NCBI GenBank assembly: GCA_017962605.1
Contig: JAGCUY010000120.1
Location: forward strand, 1-38,096
DNA: 38,096 bases
From: Kiritimatiellia bacterium
GTDB lineage: Bacteria; Verrucomicrobiota; Kiritimatiellia; RFP12; JAAYLN01
Reading direction: 5' to 3'
Numbering within the stretch: position 1 is the first letter of the stretch; the number at the start of each line of letters is the position of its first letter. Both the position numbers and the translations under genes were made by a program. Shown here one piece after another: positions 1-7,288 of the stretch. The notes under the pieces are model-generated. The model did no database searches. It was not told the origin of the DNA and worked only from the letters and a program-made list of their open reading frames with translations.

Positions 1-260
1 GGAATGGCGGACACGAGCGGGTCGCCCGTGAAGACGGCGTAGAACGTCGTCGACTCCGTCAGGTTCGAGATCGTCGTCGAGGTCTTCGAGTCCTTCGCCG
101 GCTTCGCCGTGCGGTCGATCACCAGCGACGCCGTCGTGGCGATGTATTCGTCGGTCGCAGAGGACTGAGACCCTCCCGATCCATTCCCCATTCCCCCTTC
201 CCCCTTCCCCGTTCCCCCCATTGCGCTTCCATGCGCAATGGTGTAAACTATCTTCATCAT
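1..260 (-). CDS. Unidentified protein, 5' part only, runs off the left edge
   Basis: Not recognised. On the minus strand a frame stays open from an ATG at 260 (or 257) to the window edge. From about 175 down to 1 its third codon positions are almost all G or C, as in the neighbouring real genes, so this part is very likely coding. Its product is Thr/Ser-rich (for example STTISNLTEST), like an extracellular linker or Ig-like segment. The first 30 residues are a Gly-rich stretch translated from a G-rich simple repeat (182-219), and no signal peptide is visible. GGGGTGA (minus strand, 264-270) lies just before the ATG and could be a ribosome binding site. The proposed start is only 23 bp from the divergent gene's start, so the true start may lie elsewhere or the 5' end may have been altered by repeat insertion. 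Confidence 0.45.
   Translation of the reverse strand, partial: MMKIVYTIAHGSAMGGTGKGEGGMGNGSGGSQSSATDEYIATTASLVIDRTAKPAKDSKTSTTISNLTESTTFYAVFTGDPLVSAI
182..219. repeat. G/C-rich simple repeat, (GGGGAAYG)n-like
   Basis: On the minus strand this reads as degenerate GGGGAA, GGGGAAC and GGGGAAT words in tandem. The same family, in the opposite orientation, lies inside the GH127 gene at 1531-1588, and a short piece lies at 1219-1236 between the two rightward genes. Here it is read through in frame by the leftward partial gene. Confidence 0.6.
218..241. other. Perfect 9-bp inverted repeat upstream of the SPFH gene
   Basis: CCATTGCGC (218-226) and GCGCAATGG (233-241) are perfect complements around a 6-nt loop. 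The hairpin lies 43 bp before the SPFH start and inside the 5' end of the divergent reading frame. A weak promoter-like pair overlaps it on the plus strand (TTGCGC at 221, 17-bp spacer, TAAACT at 244). It could be an operator or a DNA hairpin; no regulator is implied by the context. Confidence 0.35.
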
Positions 261-283
261 TATTCACCCCAAGGAGGTCTATT

Positions 284-1216
284 ATGCTAAGCATGGTTCT
301 GGCTGAAACGCCGTTAACTTTCACATTCGTAGTCATAGTTATCGTGGCATTTGTTCTTTTCAAATGCGGCGTCGTCGTTCCGCAGCGCAGCGCCTACATC
401 GTCCAGCGCCTCGGCCGCTATTCCAACACCCTTGAGGCCGGCTTCCACCTGCTCATGCCATTTGTTGACCGCATAGCCTACCGCCACACCCTCAAGGAGC
501 AGGTCATTGACGTTCCGCCCCAGTCCTGCATCACCCGCGACAACATCGCCGTCGATGTCGATGGCGTCCTCTACTTGCAGGTTGTCGATCCCGTGAAGGC
601 ATCCTACGGCGTATCCAACTATCTCTTCGCCTCCGTGCAGCTGGCGCAGACGACGATGCGCTCCGAAATGGGCAAACTCGACCTCGACCGCAGCTTCGAA
701 GAGCGCGAGCAGATCAACGCCGCCATCGTCGCGGCGGTGGACAAGGCCAGCGACCCCTGGGGCGTGAAGGTCACGCGCTATGAGATCAAGAACATCACCC
801 CGCCCAAGACGATCAAGGACGCCATGGAGAAGCAGATGCGCGCCGAGCGTGAGAAACGCGCAATGATTGCGGAGTCCGAAGGCGAACGCCAGGCCAAGAT
901 CAACAGGGCCGATGGCGAGAAGCAGGAGGCAATCGCCAAGTCCGAAGGTGAAAAGGCCCGCCGCATCAACGAAGCCGAAGGCAAGGCGCGCGAAATCCAG
1001 CTCGTGGCAACGGCCACGGCCGACGGCCTCCGCACGATTGCCGAAGCCTCTCAGCAGCCTGGCGGCGCGGATGCAATTAACCTCCGCCTCGCAGAAGGCT
1101 ACATCTCCGAGTTCGGAAAGCTGGCCAAGGAAGGCAATACTATGATAATCCCTTCCGACCTGGCCAATGTCGCAGGCTTCATCAAAGCCGCCTCCGCCGT
1201 CATCAAGAAATCCTAG
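284..1216 (+). CDS. SPFH/stomatin-like membrane-anchored protein (QmcA/HflK family)
   Basis: A 310-aa member of the SPFH/band 7 family. A single N-terminal membrane segment (about residues 11-27) is followed by the band 7 domain, which begins with the typical VPQRSAYIVQRLGRY and continues through LDLDRSFEEREQIN. A charged Ala/Glu-rich coiled coil (about 190-260, repeated SEGEK/AEGE words) follows. Such proteins oligomerise at the inner membrane and organise proteases or lipid domains. The start at 284 is chosen because AAGGAGG (271-277) sits at ideal spacing; a longer frame from 221 would run through the hairpin and repeat. No NfeD-type partner gene is adjacent. The family call is firm; the cellular role is not visible. 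Confidence 0.9.
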   Translation: MLSMVLAETPLTFTFVVIVIVAFVLFKCGVVVPQRSAYIVQRLGRYSNTLEAGFHLLMPFVDRIAYRHTLKEQVIDVPPQSCITRDNIAVDVDGVLYLQVVDPVKASYGVSNYLFASVQLAQTTMRSEMGKLDLDRSFEEREQINAAIVAAVDKASDPWGVKVTRYEIKNITPPKTIKDAMEKQMRAEREKRAMIAESEGERQAKINRADGEKQEAIAKSEGEKARRINEAEGKAREIQLVATATADGLRTIAEASQQPGGADAINLRLAEGYISEFGKLAKEGNTMIIPSDLANVAGFIKAASAVIKKS

Positions 1217-1279
1217 CCACTTCCCCCTTTCCCCTCTCTGCCAATTGCGGCAATTTGTAGGCATCGCCAATTTAAAAGA

Positions 1280-1297
1280 TTTGGCAACGGTGCCAAA
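1280..1297. promoter_or_regulatory. Dyad operator candidate before the GH127 gene
   Basis: TTTGGCA-ACGG-TGCCAAA is an 18-bp dyad with a central CG, the geometry of LacI-family operators. It lies just upstream of -10-like sequences (TATTCT at 1301 or TATAAC at 1306), 22 bp before the GH127 start. A second short palindrome, AATTGC-G-GCAATT, lies at 1243-1255. Placement before a sugar-hydrolase gene fits substrate control; no LacI-type gene is in the window. Confidence 0.4.
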
Positions 1298-1319
1298 GGA
1301 TATTCTATAACCTTTGATT

Positions 1320-3314
1320 ATGAAGAACGATTCCATCTCCACTGTCGGCAACGTCTCCCTGAAGGGCGCTCTCGGAGTCCGTCTTGACGCCATGATTGCC
1401 AACCACGTCGCAGCCACCGACGTCGATTACATCACCGCTCCTTTCATGGAGAAGACCGAAACCCGCCGCTGGTGGCAGACCGAGTTCTGGGGCAAGTGGA
1501 TGCACTCTGCGGTTCCATACATGGAGTATATGGGGAATAGGGAACGGGGAACGGGGAACGGAAGCGGAAAACGGGGAACAGGGAACGGTGCCCTAGCCGC
1601 ATCCGTGGCGCGTGGCGTAGAGCGCATGCTCTCCTCCCAGGAACCTTGTGGCTACATCGGCAACTATCCCGACGAACTCCGCTGCGGCGAAGGCTGGGAC
1701 GTCTGGGGCATGAAATACACCATGATGGGCCTCATGCACTACTACGACTATTCCACGCGCCAGGAAAGCGCTGGCACGGCCATTCCGGGCGCACCCTCCG
1801 CTGCCGCCGCCCTCGACGCCTGCCGCCGCCTCTGCGACTACCTCATCGCCGAACTCGGCCCCAACGGCCGCCGCGGCATTGCCCTCTGGCAGACCGGCAA
1901 CTGGTGCGGCATGGCATCGTCCTCCGTCCTGGAGCCGGTCGTGTGGCTGTTCCGCCGCACCGGCGAGGCCAAATACCTTGACTTTGCCTCCTACATCGTA
2001 GAGGGGCTGACAGTTCCCGAAGAAGGCCCGCGCCTGGTCGATCTCGCACTGAATGGCATCTCCGTCGCGGACCGCAACGGCTACGGCAACAAGGCGGAGT
2101 CCGACAACGCCTACGTGATGAAGCACAACCGCTGGAAGGCATACGAGATGATGTCATGCTACCAGGGGATGATCGAGTATGCCGAAGCGAAAAAAGAACA
2201 ATTGAAAAATGAGAATGAAGGCTTGTCGCAAGTCGCTTGTCGCATGTCCCAAGGCAAAGGGTTGGACGACTTGCTTAACGCCGCGATCATGACGGCCGAG
2301 GACATTGCCAAGGAGGAGGTCAACCTCGCCGGAGGCTGCGCCACGAGCGAGGCATGGTTCCACGGCGCCAGCAAGCAGCACATCCAATACACCCGCCTCC
2401 AGGAGACATGCGTCACCACCACCTGGATGCGCCTCTGCGAAAAGCTTCTCGACATAACCGGCAACCCCATTTGGGCGGACCGCCTTGAGCAGACCTTCTA
2501 CAACGCCTACCTTGGCGCCATGAAGTCCGACGGCGCCGAGTTCGCCGGCTACACCCCGCTCAACGGCTCGCGCTGGCACGGGCAGCACCATTGCTTCATG
2601 CACACCGACTGCTGCACCGCCAACGGCCCGCGCGGCTTCCTCGCCTTCCTGCGCAAGTTCTTCATAGCGGACGGCGACACCGCCACCCTCAACTTCTACG
2701 CATCGGCACTCGCCCATGCGGAGCTCGCAGACGGCCGCACCGTGGCCTTCGACATCTATTCGCTCTACCCGCGCGCCAACAAGGCGCGGCTCGTCTGCCA
2801 CACGGAAGGCGACTTCACCCTCCGTCTCCGCATCCCATCCACCTGCACCGCCGCCACCGTAACGCTCAACGGCACGGCAATTGACGGTGCGCGCCCCGGC
2901 GAATACTTTGCAATAAAGCGCACCTGGGCGCTCGGCGACATCGTCGAGGCGGAGTTCACCATGCCGGTGATCGCGCATGTGGTAGGCAACCACGCCGCCT
3001 TCACCCGCGGGCCTGTCCTGCTCGCGCGCGACAGCCGCTTCGCCGACGGCGACCTCTCGGAGCCCTTCCACCCGCGCTCATTCACCGAGGGCCAGAACTG
3101 CGACGAGCTGTTCTCCTCCATCCGCCCGCCGAGCGACGACATCTGGATGTGCTTCACGGCCACGCTCCCGCTTGGCTCGCACGACGCCAACCCAGACGGC
3201 GCCCTGCCCTCCTCCGCCACCTTCTGCGACTACGCCTCCGCCGGCAACACATGGCGCCGCACCGACTACTACCGCACCTTCTTCCCCATCGAACTAGGCC
3301 CGACGGACAAGTAG
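1320..3314 (+). CDS. GH127-family glycosidase (DUF1680, beta-L-arabinofuranosidase-like)
   Basis: A 664-aa protein with an alpha/alpha-barrel core and a C-terminal beta domain typical of GH127/DUF1680, enzymes that release beta-L-arabinofuranose from plant glycans. The ETC in LQETCVTTTWMRL and the adjacent cysteines in HTDCCTANGPR correspond to the Glu/Cys zinc ligands and the catalytic Cys of the family. The sequence WADRLEQTFYNAYLGA is also a family signature. No signal peptide is seen, so it is probably cytoplasmic. ATG 1320 is taken as the start; there is no strong Shine-Dalgarno. Two stretches look foreign: residues about 71-90 (Gly/Arg/Asn-rich) and about 290-314 (Lys/Glu/Asn-rich), both encoded by simple repeats. 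ThuA-like protein follows 60 bp later, probably in the same carbohydrate unit. Exact substrate is uncertain. Confidence 0.85.
   Translation: MKNDSISTVGNVSLKGALGVRLDAMIANHVAATDVDYITAPFMEKTETRRWWQTEFWGKWMHSAVPYMEYMGNRERGTGNGSGKRGTGNGALAASVARGVERMLSSQEPCGYIGNYPDELRCGEGWDVWGMKYTMMGLMHYYDYSTRQESAGTAIPGAPSAAAALDACRRLCDYLIAELGPNGRRGIALWQTGNWCGMASSSVLEPVVWLFRRTGEAKYLDFASYIVEGLTVPEEGPRLVDLALNGISVADRNGYGNKAESDNAYVMKHNRWKAYEMMSCYQGMIEYAEAKKEQLKNENEGLSQVACRMSQGKGLDDLLNAAIMTAEDIAKEEVNLAGGCATSEAWFHGASKQHIQYTRLQETCVTTTWMRLCEKLLDITGNPIWADRLEQTFYNAYLGAMKSDGAEFAGYTPLNGSRWHGQHHCFMHTDCCTANGPRGFLAFLRKFFIADGDTATLNFYASALAHAELADGRTVAFDIYSLYPRANKARLVCHTEGDFTLRLRIPSTCTAATVTLNGTAIDGARPGEYFAIKRTWALGDIVEAEFTMPVIAHVVGNHAAFTRGPVLLARDSRFADGDLSEPFHPRSFTEGQNCDELFSSIRPPSDDIWMCFTATLPLGSHDANPDGALPSSATFCDYASAGNTWRRTDYYRTFFPIELGPTDK
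1531..1588. repeat. In-frame G-rich repeat inside the GH127 gene
   Basis: Tandem degenerate GGGGAACG/GGGAACAG words encode residues about 71-90 of the glycosidase. The composition is unlike the surrounding codons and matches the intergenic family at 182-219 in reverse orientation. The frame is preserved, so the enzyme tolerates it, probably in a surface loop. Confidence 0.6.
2188..2262. repeat. Second in-frame repeat-like insert in the GH127 gene
   Basis: An A-rich part (AATTGAAAAATGAGAATGA) is followed by tandem TGTCGCA/AGTCGCT/TGTCGCATG words. It encodes residues about 290-314 between two regions that match the family. The base composition changes abruptly at both ends. Confidence 0.5.
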
Positions 3315-3374
3315 CGCCTTGGGCATTTCCGCTTTGTTTTTGCTAGGATATTATCACTCAAGAAAGGAAACTCC

Positions 3375-4166
3375 ATGTCAAAGATTCGCGTAACAATCTG
3401 GAACGAAAACGTCCACGAGCGCGCAGAGGGCCCATTTGGTGACCTCATCCGCTCCTTCTACCCTCACGGCATCCACAACACCCTGAAGGACAACCTCGCG
3501 GCCGACGACCTTGAAATCACCGCCGTCTCCCTCGACATGCCCGAACAGGGCCTGCCCGACGATCTTCTCAACAACACCGACGTCCTTATCTGGTGGGGCC
3601 ACTGCGCCCACGCCAAGGTCGAGGACGAGCTGGTCAACAAGATCCAGTACCGCATCCTCGGCGGCATGGGGCTGATCGTCCTCCACTCCGGCCACTACTC
3701 GAAGATCTTCCGCCGCATGACCGGCACGAGCTGCTCGCTCCGCTGGCGCGAGGTCGGGGAGAAGGAGCGCGTCTGGGCAGTTGATCTGCAGCACCCGATC
3801 GCGCAGGGAGTCCCCGAGACTTTCGCCATCCCGCACACTGAGATGTATGGCGAGCCCTTCGGCATCCCGCCGGAGGCGCATGTCGTATTCATCTCATGGT
3901 ATGAGGGCGGGAACGTTTTCCGCAGCGGCGTGACCTTCCAGCGCGGCGCGGGCAAGATTTTCTACTTCTCGCCCGGACACGAAACCTTCCCCATCTACCA
4001 CCAGCCCGAGGTCGTGAAGGTGATTGGCAACGCCATCCGCTGGGCGGCGCCGACGCTCCCGCAGCAGAAGACGGACTGCTGGGACAGGGATCCGCCGCCT
4101 GAGAAGGTCTATAGCGAGAATCCAATCGCGAAGGTTGACACCTCCGCCCTCCACAAGGCGAAGTAG
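3375..4166 (+). CDS. ThuA-like domain protein (trehalose utilisation family)
   Basis: A 263-aa protein of the ThuA family, a class I glutamine-amidotransferase-like fold often found beside sugar hydrolases and dehydrogenases. Family features visible are the N-terminal RVTIWNEN strand, DVLIWWGHCAH (about residues 70-80), GLIVLHSGHYSK (about 98-109) and the late YFSPGHETFPIY motif, which normally closes the fold. ATG 3375 is preceded by AAAGGA at 3363-3368. A possible -10 (TATTAT, 3349-3354) in the 60-bp gap would allow separate transcription. Its 3' end converges on the aroD-aroE fusion with 18 bp between stop codons, where a small CTGCG-GCG-CGCAG hairpin (4167-4179) lies. The biochemical activity of this family is not settled; link to the GH127 neighbour is inference. 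Confidence 0.85.
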   Translation: MSKIRVTIWNENVHERAEGPFGDLIRSFYPHGIHNTLKDNLAADDLEITAVSLDMPEQGLPDDLLNNTDVLIWWGHCAHAKVEDELVNKIQYRILGGMGLIVLHSGHYSKIFRRMTGTSCSLRWREVGEKERVWAVDLQHPIAQGVPETFAIPHTEMYGEPFGIPPEAHVVFISWYEGGNVFRSGVTFQRGAGKIFYFSPGHETFPIYHQPEVVKVIGNAIRWAAPTLPQQKTDCWDRDPPPEKVYSENPIAKVDTSALHKAK

Positions 4167-4184
4167 CTGCGGCGCGCAGGGCGA

Positions 4185-5639
4185 CTATTCCAGACCGTGG
4201 AAGAGTTTGTGCTGGATTTCGCCCTGCGCCTCCAGCATTGACATCCCGTTCTCAACGCGGCAGCCCGCGCGGCTCGCCCGCGTGAGAAAGGGTGTTTTTT
4301 CCGGCTTGTAGATGAGGTCGTAAACCAGTTCTCGACCAGTGAAGCGGTAGGCAGGCGCGGGGTCGTCGGCGGGATCCGACGACCCGTTTCCGACCGAAGT
4401 GCACTGCACAATCAGATCAAGCCCCTCGGCGTCGGCAAGCGCCTCAAGCGGACGAGCCTCGAATCCGGCAAGCGCCGCCACCTCCTGCGCCTTGGCGACA
4501 TTCCGCGCGAAGACCGCGCCCTTTGCCCCAAGCTTGCCCAACGCGTATGCGACTGCCCGCGCGGCGCCGCCGGAGCCGATCATGGCCACACGCACCGAGG
4601 AGAAGTCGCAACGGTCGGCAAAGGCTGAAATCGCGTCTGTGAAACCGCCAATGTCGGTATTGAAGCCGAACCGCTTCCCCCCGCGCCAGACGACGGTGTT
4701 GGCGGCGCCAATGCCCGCGGCCTCGGGCGAGACTTCATCCAGAAGCGGCAGCAGCGCCTCCTTGTGGGGAACCGTGACGGCCAACCCTGCGAAGCCCAGC
4801 GCCTCGCAAAGCTCACCGGCCTCGCGGACGTCCTCCGTGGGAAGCGGGATCATCACCGAATCAACGCCGTCCCGGTCGCAGAGCCGCCGGTGGATTTCAG
4901 GGCTTGCGGTTACGGCAAGCGGCCATCCGGTGACCCCGCATGGGCGCGTGTCCGGGCCAATGGCTCGGACATGGAAGATTTCATTTAGGCGCACGATGTC
5001 GATGTGGCCGATGCCGCCCATTGAGGCCATCGCCTCAGGTGGCGAAGCAAAGGTGAGGAATGAGCCAAAGGCGCCTGGAAGAATGCGCGTAACTGCGCCC
5101 GCCGCACCCATCGCGCAGAAGATGCGCTCTCGCGGTGGCAGCGCGGCGGCGATGCGCAGGAAGGCCGTCACGTCGGCGAGGGTGTTCGCCTTGAAGGCCA
5201 GCTTCGGGATTTCCGTGGCGGAGTGGCAGACGGCGTCAATTAACGCGGCTTCGTCGGCATCGAGGCCGTCAAAGCGGTGGATGCTCCTGATGATCCGCGT
5301 GGAGCTTCGCGCCGCCAGCGCCTCTAAGTCCGGGGCGACAAGGTCTGACTCCAAATCCACATAGTCGTAAGCGGGAAGATTATCTTGAAGCAGGCTTACG
5401 CGTGCCCGCTCGTCGTCTTCGGTGAAGGCGCCGCCGTCGCGGACGCGCCGTGCAGTAAGGATGGCTGGCCTATCAATTGAGCTTGGGAACGCGGTGATGT
5501 CCGCCCGTTCTGCGGGCGCGAGACGGTCAACGCGAAGTTCAACGAGGTCGCAGTAGGCCGCGTATTTCCGCGCAATGGCTACATCCTCGGCAATCGTTGG
5601 CGCGGTGAGCGTCAGGCAGACTTTGGGCGCGGTCTTCAC
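4185..5639 (-). CDS. aroDE: Bifunctional 3-dehydroquinate dehydratase / shikimate dehydrogenase (AroD-AroE fusion)
   Basis: A 484-aa fusion for steps 3 and 4 of the shikimate pathway. Residues 1 to about 215 are a type I dehydroquinase: ELRVDRL near 34-40, the general-base His in RSIHRFD (about 121) and the Schiff-base Lys in EIPKLAF (about 146). Residues about 225-484 are shikimate dehydrogenase: VTVPHKEAL with the catalytic Lys, FNTDIGGF with the catalytic Asp, and the NADP motif GSGGAARAVAYAL. GTG 5639 is the start: it overlaps the aroK-aroB stop as GTGA and is preceded by GGGGGAG at good spacing. This implies translational coupling. A longer frame to 5828 is only the shadow of the upstream gene. 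The fused arrangement is known in plants and chlamydiae. Confidence 0.93.
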   Translation of the reverse strand: MKTAPKVCLTLTAPTIAEDVAIARKYAAYCDLVELRVDRLAPAERADITAFPSSIDRPAILTARRVRDGGAFTEDDERARVSLLQDNLPAYDYVDLESDLVAPDLEALAARSSTRIIRSIHRFDGLDADEAALIDAVCHSATEIPKLAFKANTLADVTAFLRIAAALPPRERIFCAMGAAGAVTRILPGAFGSFLTFASPPEAMASMGGIGHIDIVRLNEIFHVRAIGPDTRPCGVTGWPLAVTASPEIHRRLCDRDGVDSVMIPLPTEDVREAGELCEALGFAGLAVTVPHKEALLPLLDEVSPEAAGIGAANTVVWRGGKRFGFNTDIGGFTDAISAFADRCDFSSVRVAMIGSGGAARAVAYALGKLGAKGAVFARNVAKAQEVAALAGFEARPLEALADAEGLDLIVQCTSVGNGSSDPADDPAPAYRFTGRELVYDLIYKPEKTPFLTRASRAGCRVENGMSMLEAQGEIQHKLFHGLE

Positions 5640-7030
5640 GCGATCTCCCCCAGGCGGAGCGTAACGCGCCGCACATCGCCCCAGCCGCACGGGAGGGCGA
5701 ACACGATGCCGTCGCCGTCGCGTTTCTTGTCGGCTGCCATGAAGGCGGCCACGGTCGCGCGGTCGAACTGTGGCGCGGCCACGGGAAGCGAGGCTGCGCT
5801 GAAACGCGCGGCCAACATCTCGGGCCAATCGGCCGAGGCGAGGCCAAGCCTTACGGCGATGCGGGCCTCCTCCACGCAGCCGATTGCGACTGCCTCGCCG
5901 TGGGAAAGCGCGTAGCCGCTCGCCGCCTCAATGGCGTGGCCGATGGTGTGGCCGCAGTTGAGCAGCATCCGCATCCCCTTCGTTTCATGCGGGTCCTGCC
6001 GCACGACATCGACCTTGACGGCGAGGTTGGCGGCTATTTCGCCAGCCGTCGGGATGCCGGCGACTGACGGGCGCAACTTGCCGGAGATGATTTCGTGCTT
6101 GATCATCTCGGCCTGTCCGGAGGCGAGTTCGCGCGGTGGAAGCGTGGAAAGGTAGTCGGTGTCGATCAGCACCAATGCCGGCGGGTGGAATGCGCCCACT
6201 AGGTTCTTGCCCTCCTGGAGGTCGAAGCCGGTCTTGCCGCCGGTGGAGGCATCGACCATTGAAAGGAGTGTAGTCGGGATGTTGACCCAGTCGATGCCGC
6301 GCATCCAGGTGGCGGCGGCGAAGCCAGTCATGTCGCCGGTGACGCCGCCACCAAAGGCGAGGATGCGGTCGCGGCGAGTCACGGCGTTTCCATGGCAGGC
6401 ATTCCAAATCGAGCAGACCGTTTCAACGCGCTTCTTGTCCTCGCCAGAAGGGATGGTGAAGGTCGGGATGTCGGCCAGAGCCGATGGATGCAGGCTGGCT
6501 GCGGTAGCATCTGCGACGGCCATCTTGGCGAAACCGCAGAGGGCGCCGAGGCCGGAGCCTATGACAACCAGGGAGTCGTCCAGGTCGAAAGTCGCGGCGA
6601 TGGCGCGAGGGAAGGAAGCGTAGTGGACGGCTCGCTCGCGGGACTTGTCGCCGAGGGGACGCGAGCCGGGGCGAAGTGCGATGCGGCGGGCAAGTTCCTC
6701 TGGAGAAGGCGGCTCAAGGCGCCAGACGCGGCCGGTGGACTCGGCAAGGGCGCGGTTGGCGGGATCGAGAAGCGTTCCGCCGCCAAGGGCGACGATGGCG
6801 CTGCTCCCCTGCCCTGCCGCGACATCGCGGAGAGTGGAAGACTCGATGGCGCGGAAGGCCGCCTCTCCGTCGTCGCGGAAGATGTCGGGGATGTGGCGGC
6901 CGGTACGGCGCTCAATCTCGGCGTCGAGGTCAATGAAGTCGCGGCGCAATGCGCGTGCCAGACGAGCGCCTAGCGTCGTCTTGCCGCTCGCCGGCGGTCC
7001 GTAGAGATAGATGGCGGATGCTTTGCCCAT
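5636..7030 (-). CDS. aroKB: Shikimate kinase / 3-dehydroquinate synthase fusion (AroK-AroB)
   Basis: A 464-aa fusion. Residues 1-165 are shikimate kinase with the P-loop GPPASGKTT (11-19), the IDLDAEIE substrate strand and the ALGGGTLL loop (81-88). Residues about 150-464 are dehydroquinate synthase with SGEDKK, the glycine-rich FGGGVTGDMTGF (227-238), the TTLLSMVDASTGGKTG signature (253-268) and metal-binding residues in AEMIKHE and NCGHTIGHAIE. Together with the coupled aroD-aroE gene it supplies kinase, synthase, dehydratase and dehydrogenase of the shikimate pathway; aroA and aroC are not here. The start at 7030 is preferred: a TATAAT lies only 7 nt before it, suggesting a leaderless message. 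An upstream in-frame ATG-like extension to 7096 would cross that promoter. Confidence 0.93.
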   Translation of the reverse strand: MGKASAIYLYGPPASGKTTLGARLARALRRDFIDLDAEIERRTGRHIPDIFRDDGEAAFRAIESSTLRDVAAGQGSSAIVALGGGTLLDPANRALAESTGRVWRLEPPSPEELARRIALRPGSRPLGDKSRERAVHYASFPRAIAATFDLDDSLVVIGSGLGALCGFAKMAVADATAASLHPSALADIPTFTIPSGEDKKRVETVCSIWNACHGNAVTRRDRILAFGGGVTGDMTGFAAATWMRGIDWVNIPTTLLSMVDASTGGKTGFDLQEGKNLVGAFHPPALVLIDTDYLSTLPPRELASGQAEMIKHEIISGKLRPSVAGIPTAGEIAANLAVKVDVVRQDPHETKGMRMLLNCGHTIGHAIEAASGYALSHGEAVAIGCVEEARIAVRLGLASADWPEMLAARFSAASLPVAAPQFDRATVAAFMAADKKRDGDGIVFALPCGWGDVRRVTLRLGEIA

Positions 7031-7037
7031 GGGAATG

Positions 7038-7043
7038 ATTATA
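7038..7043 (-). promoter_or_regulatory. Extended -10 of the aro operon, implying a leaderless mRNA
   Basis: The minus strand reads TTTGATATAATC, with TATAAT at 7043-7038 and the TGn extension. Seven bases separate it from ATG 7030, so transcription would begin at or next to the start codon. No Shine-Dalgarno precedes the ATG. Confidence 0.6.
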
Positions 7044-7185
7044 TCAAACCCTCGCGCAAAGGCAGTGCCAGCACCGTGGTAATCACTCTTTTTCAACTGC
7101 TCGCTACGCTCACGGCGATTGTGAAACGATTATCATGCGCGGCGGTGTATTCGCGCTTAAACGCAAGGTTGCGGTTCTCGTATTC

Positions 7186-7233
7186 TCTCGTCATCATCTC
7201 ATCATCTTCTCACGATGATGAGATGATACGAGA
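7186..7233. terminator. Strong hairpin between the secreted-protein gene and the aro operon
   Basis: CATCTCATCATC (7195-7206) pairs perfectly with GATGATGAGATG (7214-7225) around a 7-nt loop. A further TCTCGT/ACGAGA pair continues the stem after a small bulge. It lies 55-100 bp after the stop of the 1225-aa gene, so it may end that transcript. There is no U-tract, and the arms are made of degenerate TCATC words, so it may instead be another repeat. Confidence 0.4.
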
Positions 7234-7288
7234 AACGATGAGATTTGCAAGTTATATTTTGAGATGAAGTCTTTTTCAAAGCACGCCG

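Noticed and set aside
314..1417. 367-aa minus-strand frame across the SPFH gene
   Set aside because: Antisense shadow caused by GC-rich third positions; no recognisable domain, and the plus strand is a clear SPFH protein.
5640..5828. Longer N-terminus for AroD-AroE starting at 5828
   Set aside because: The extra 63 residues are Arg-rich shadow of aroK-aroB, while GTG 5639 has a strong ribosome binding site and GTGA overlap.
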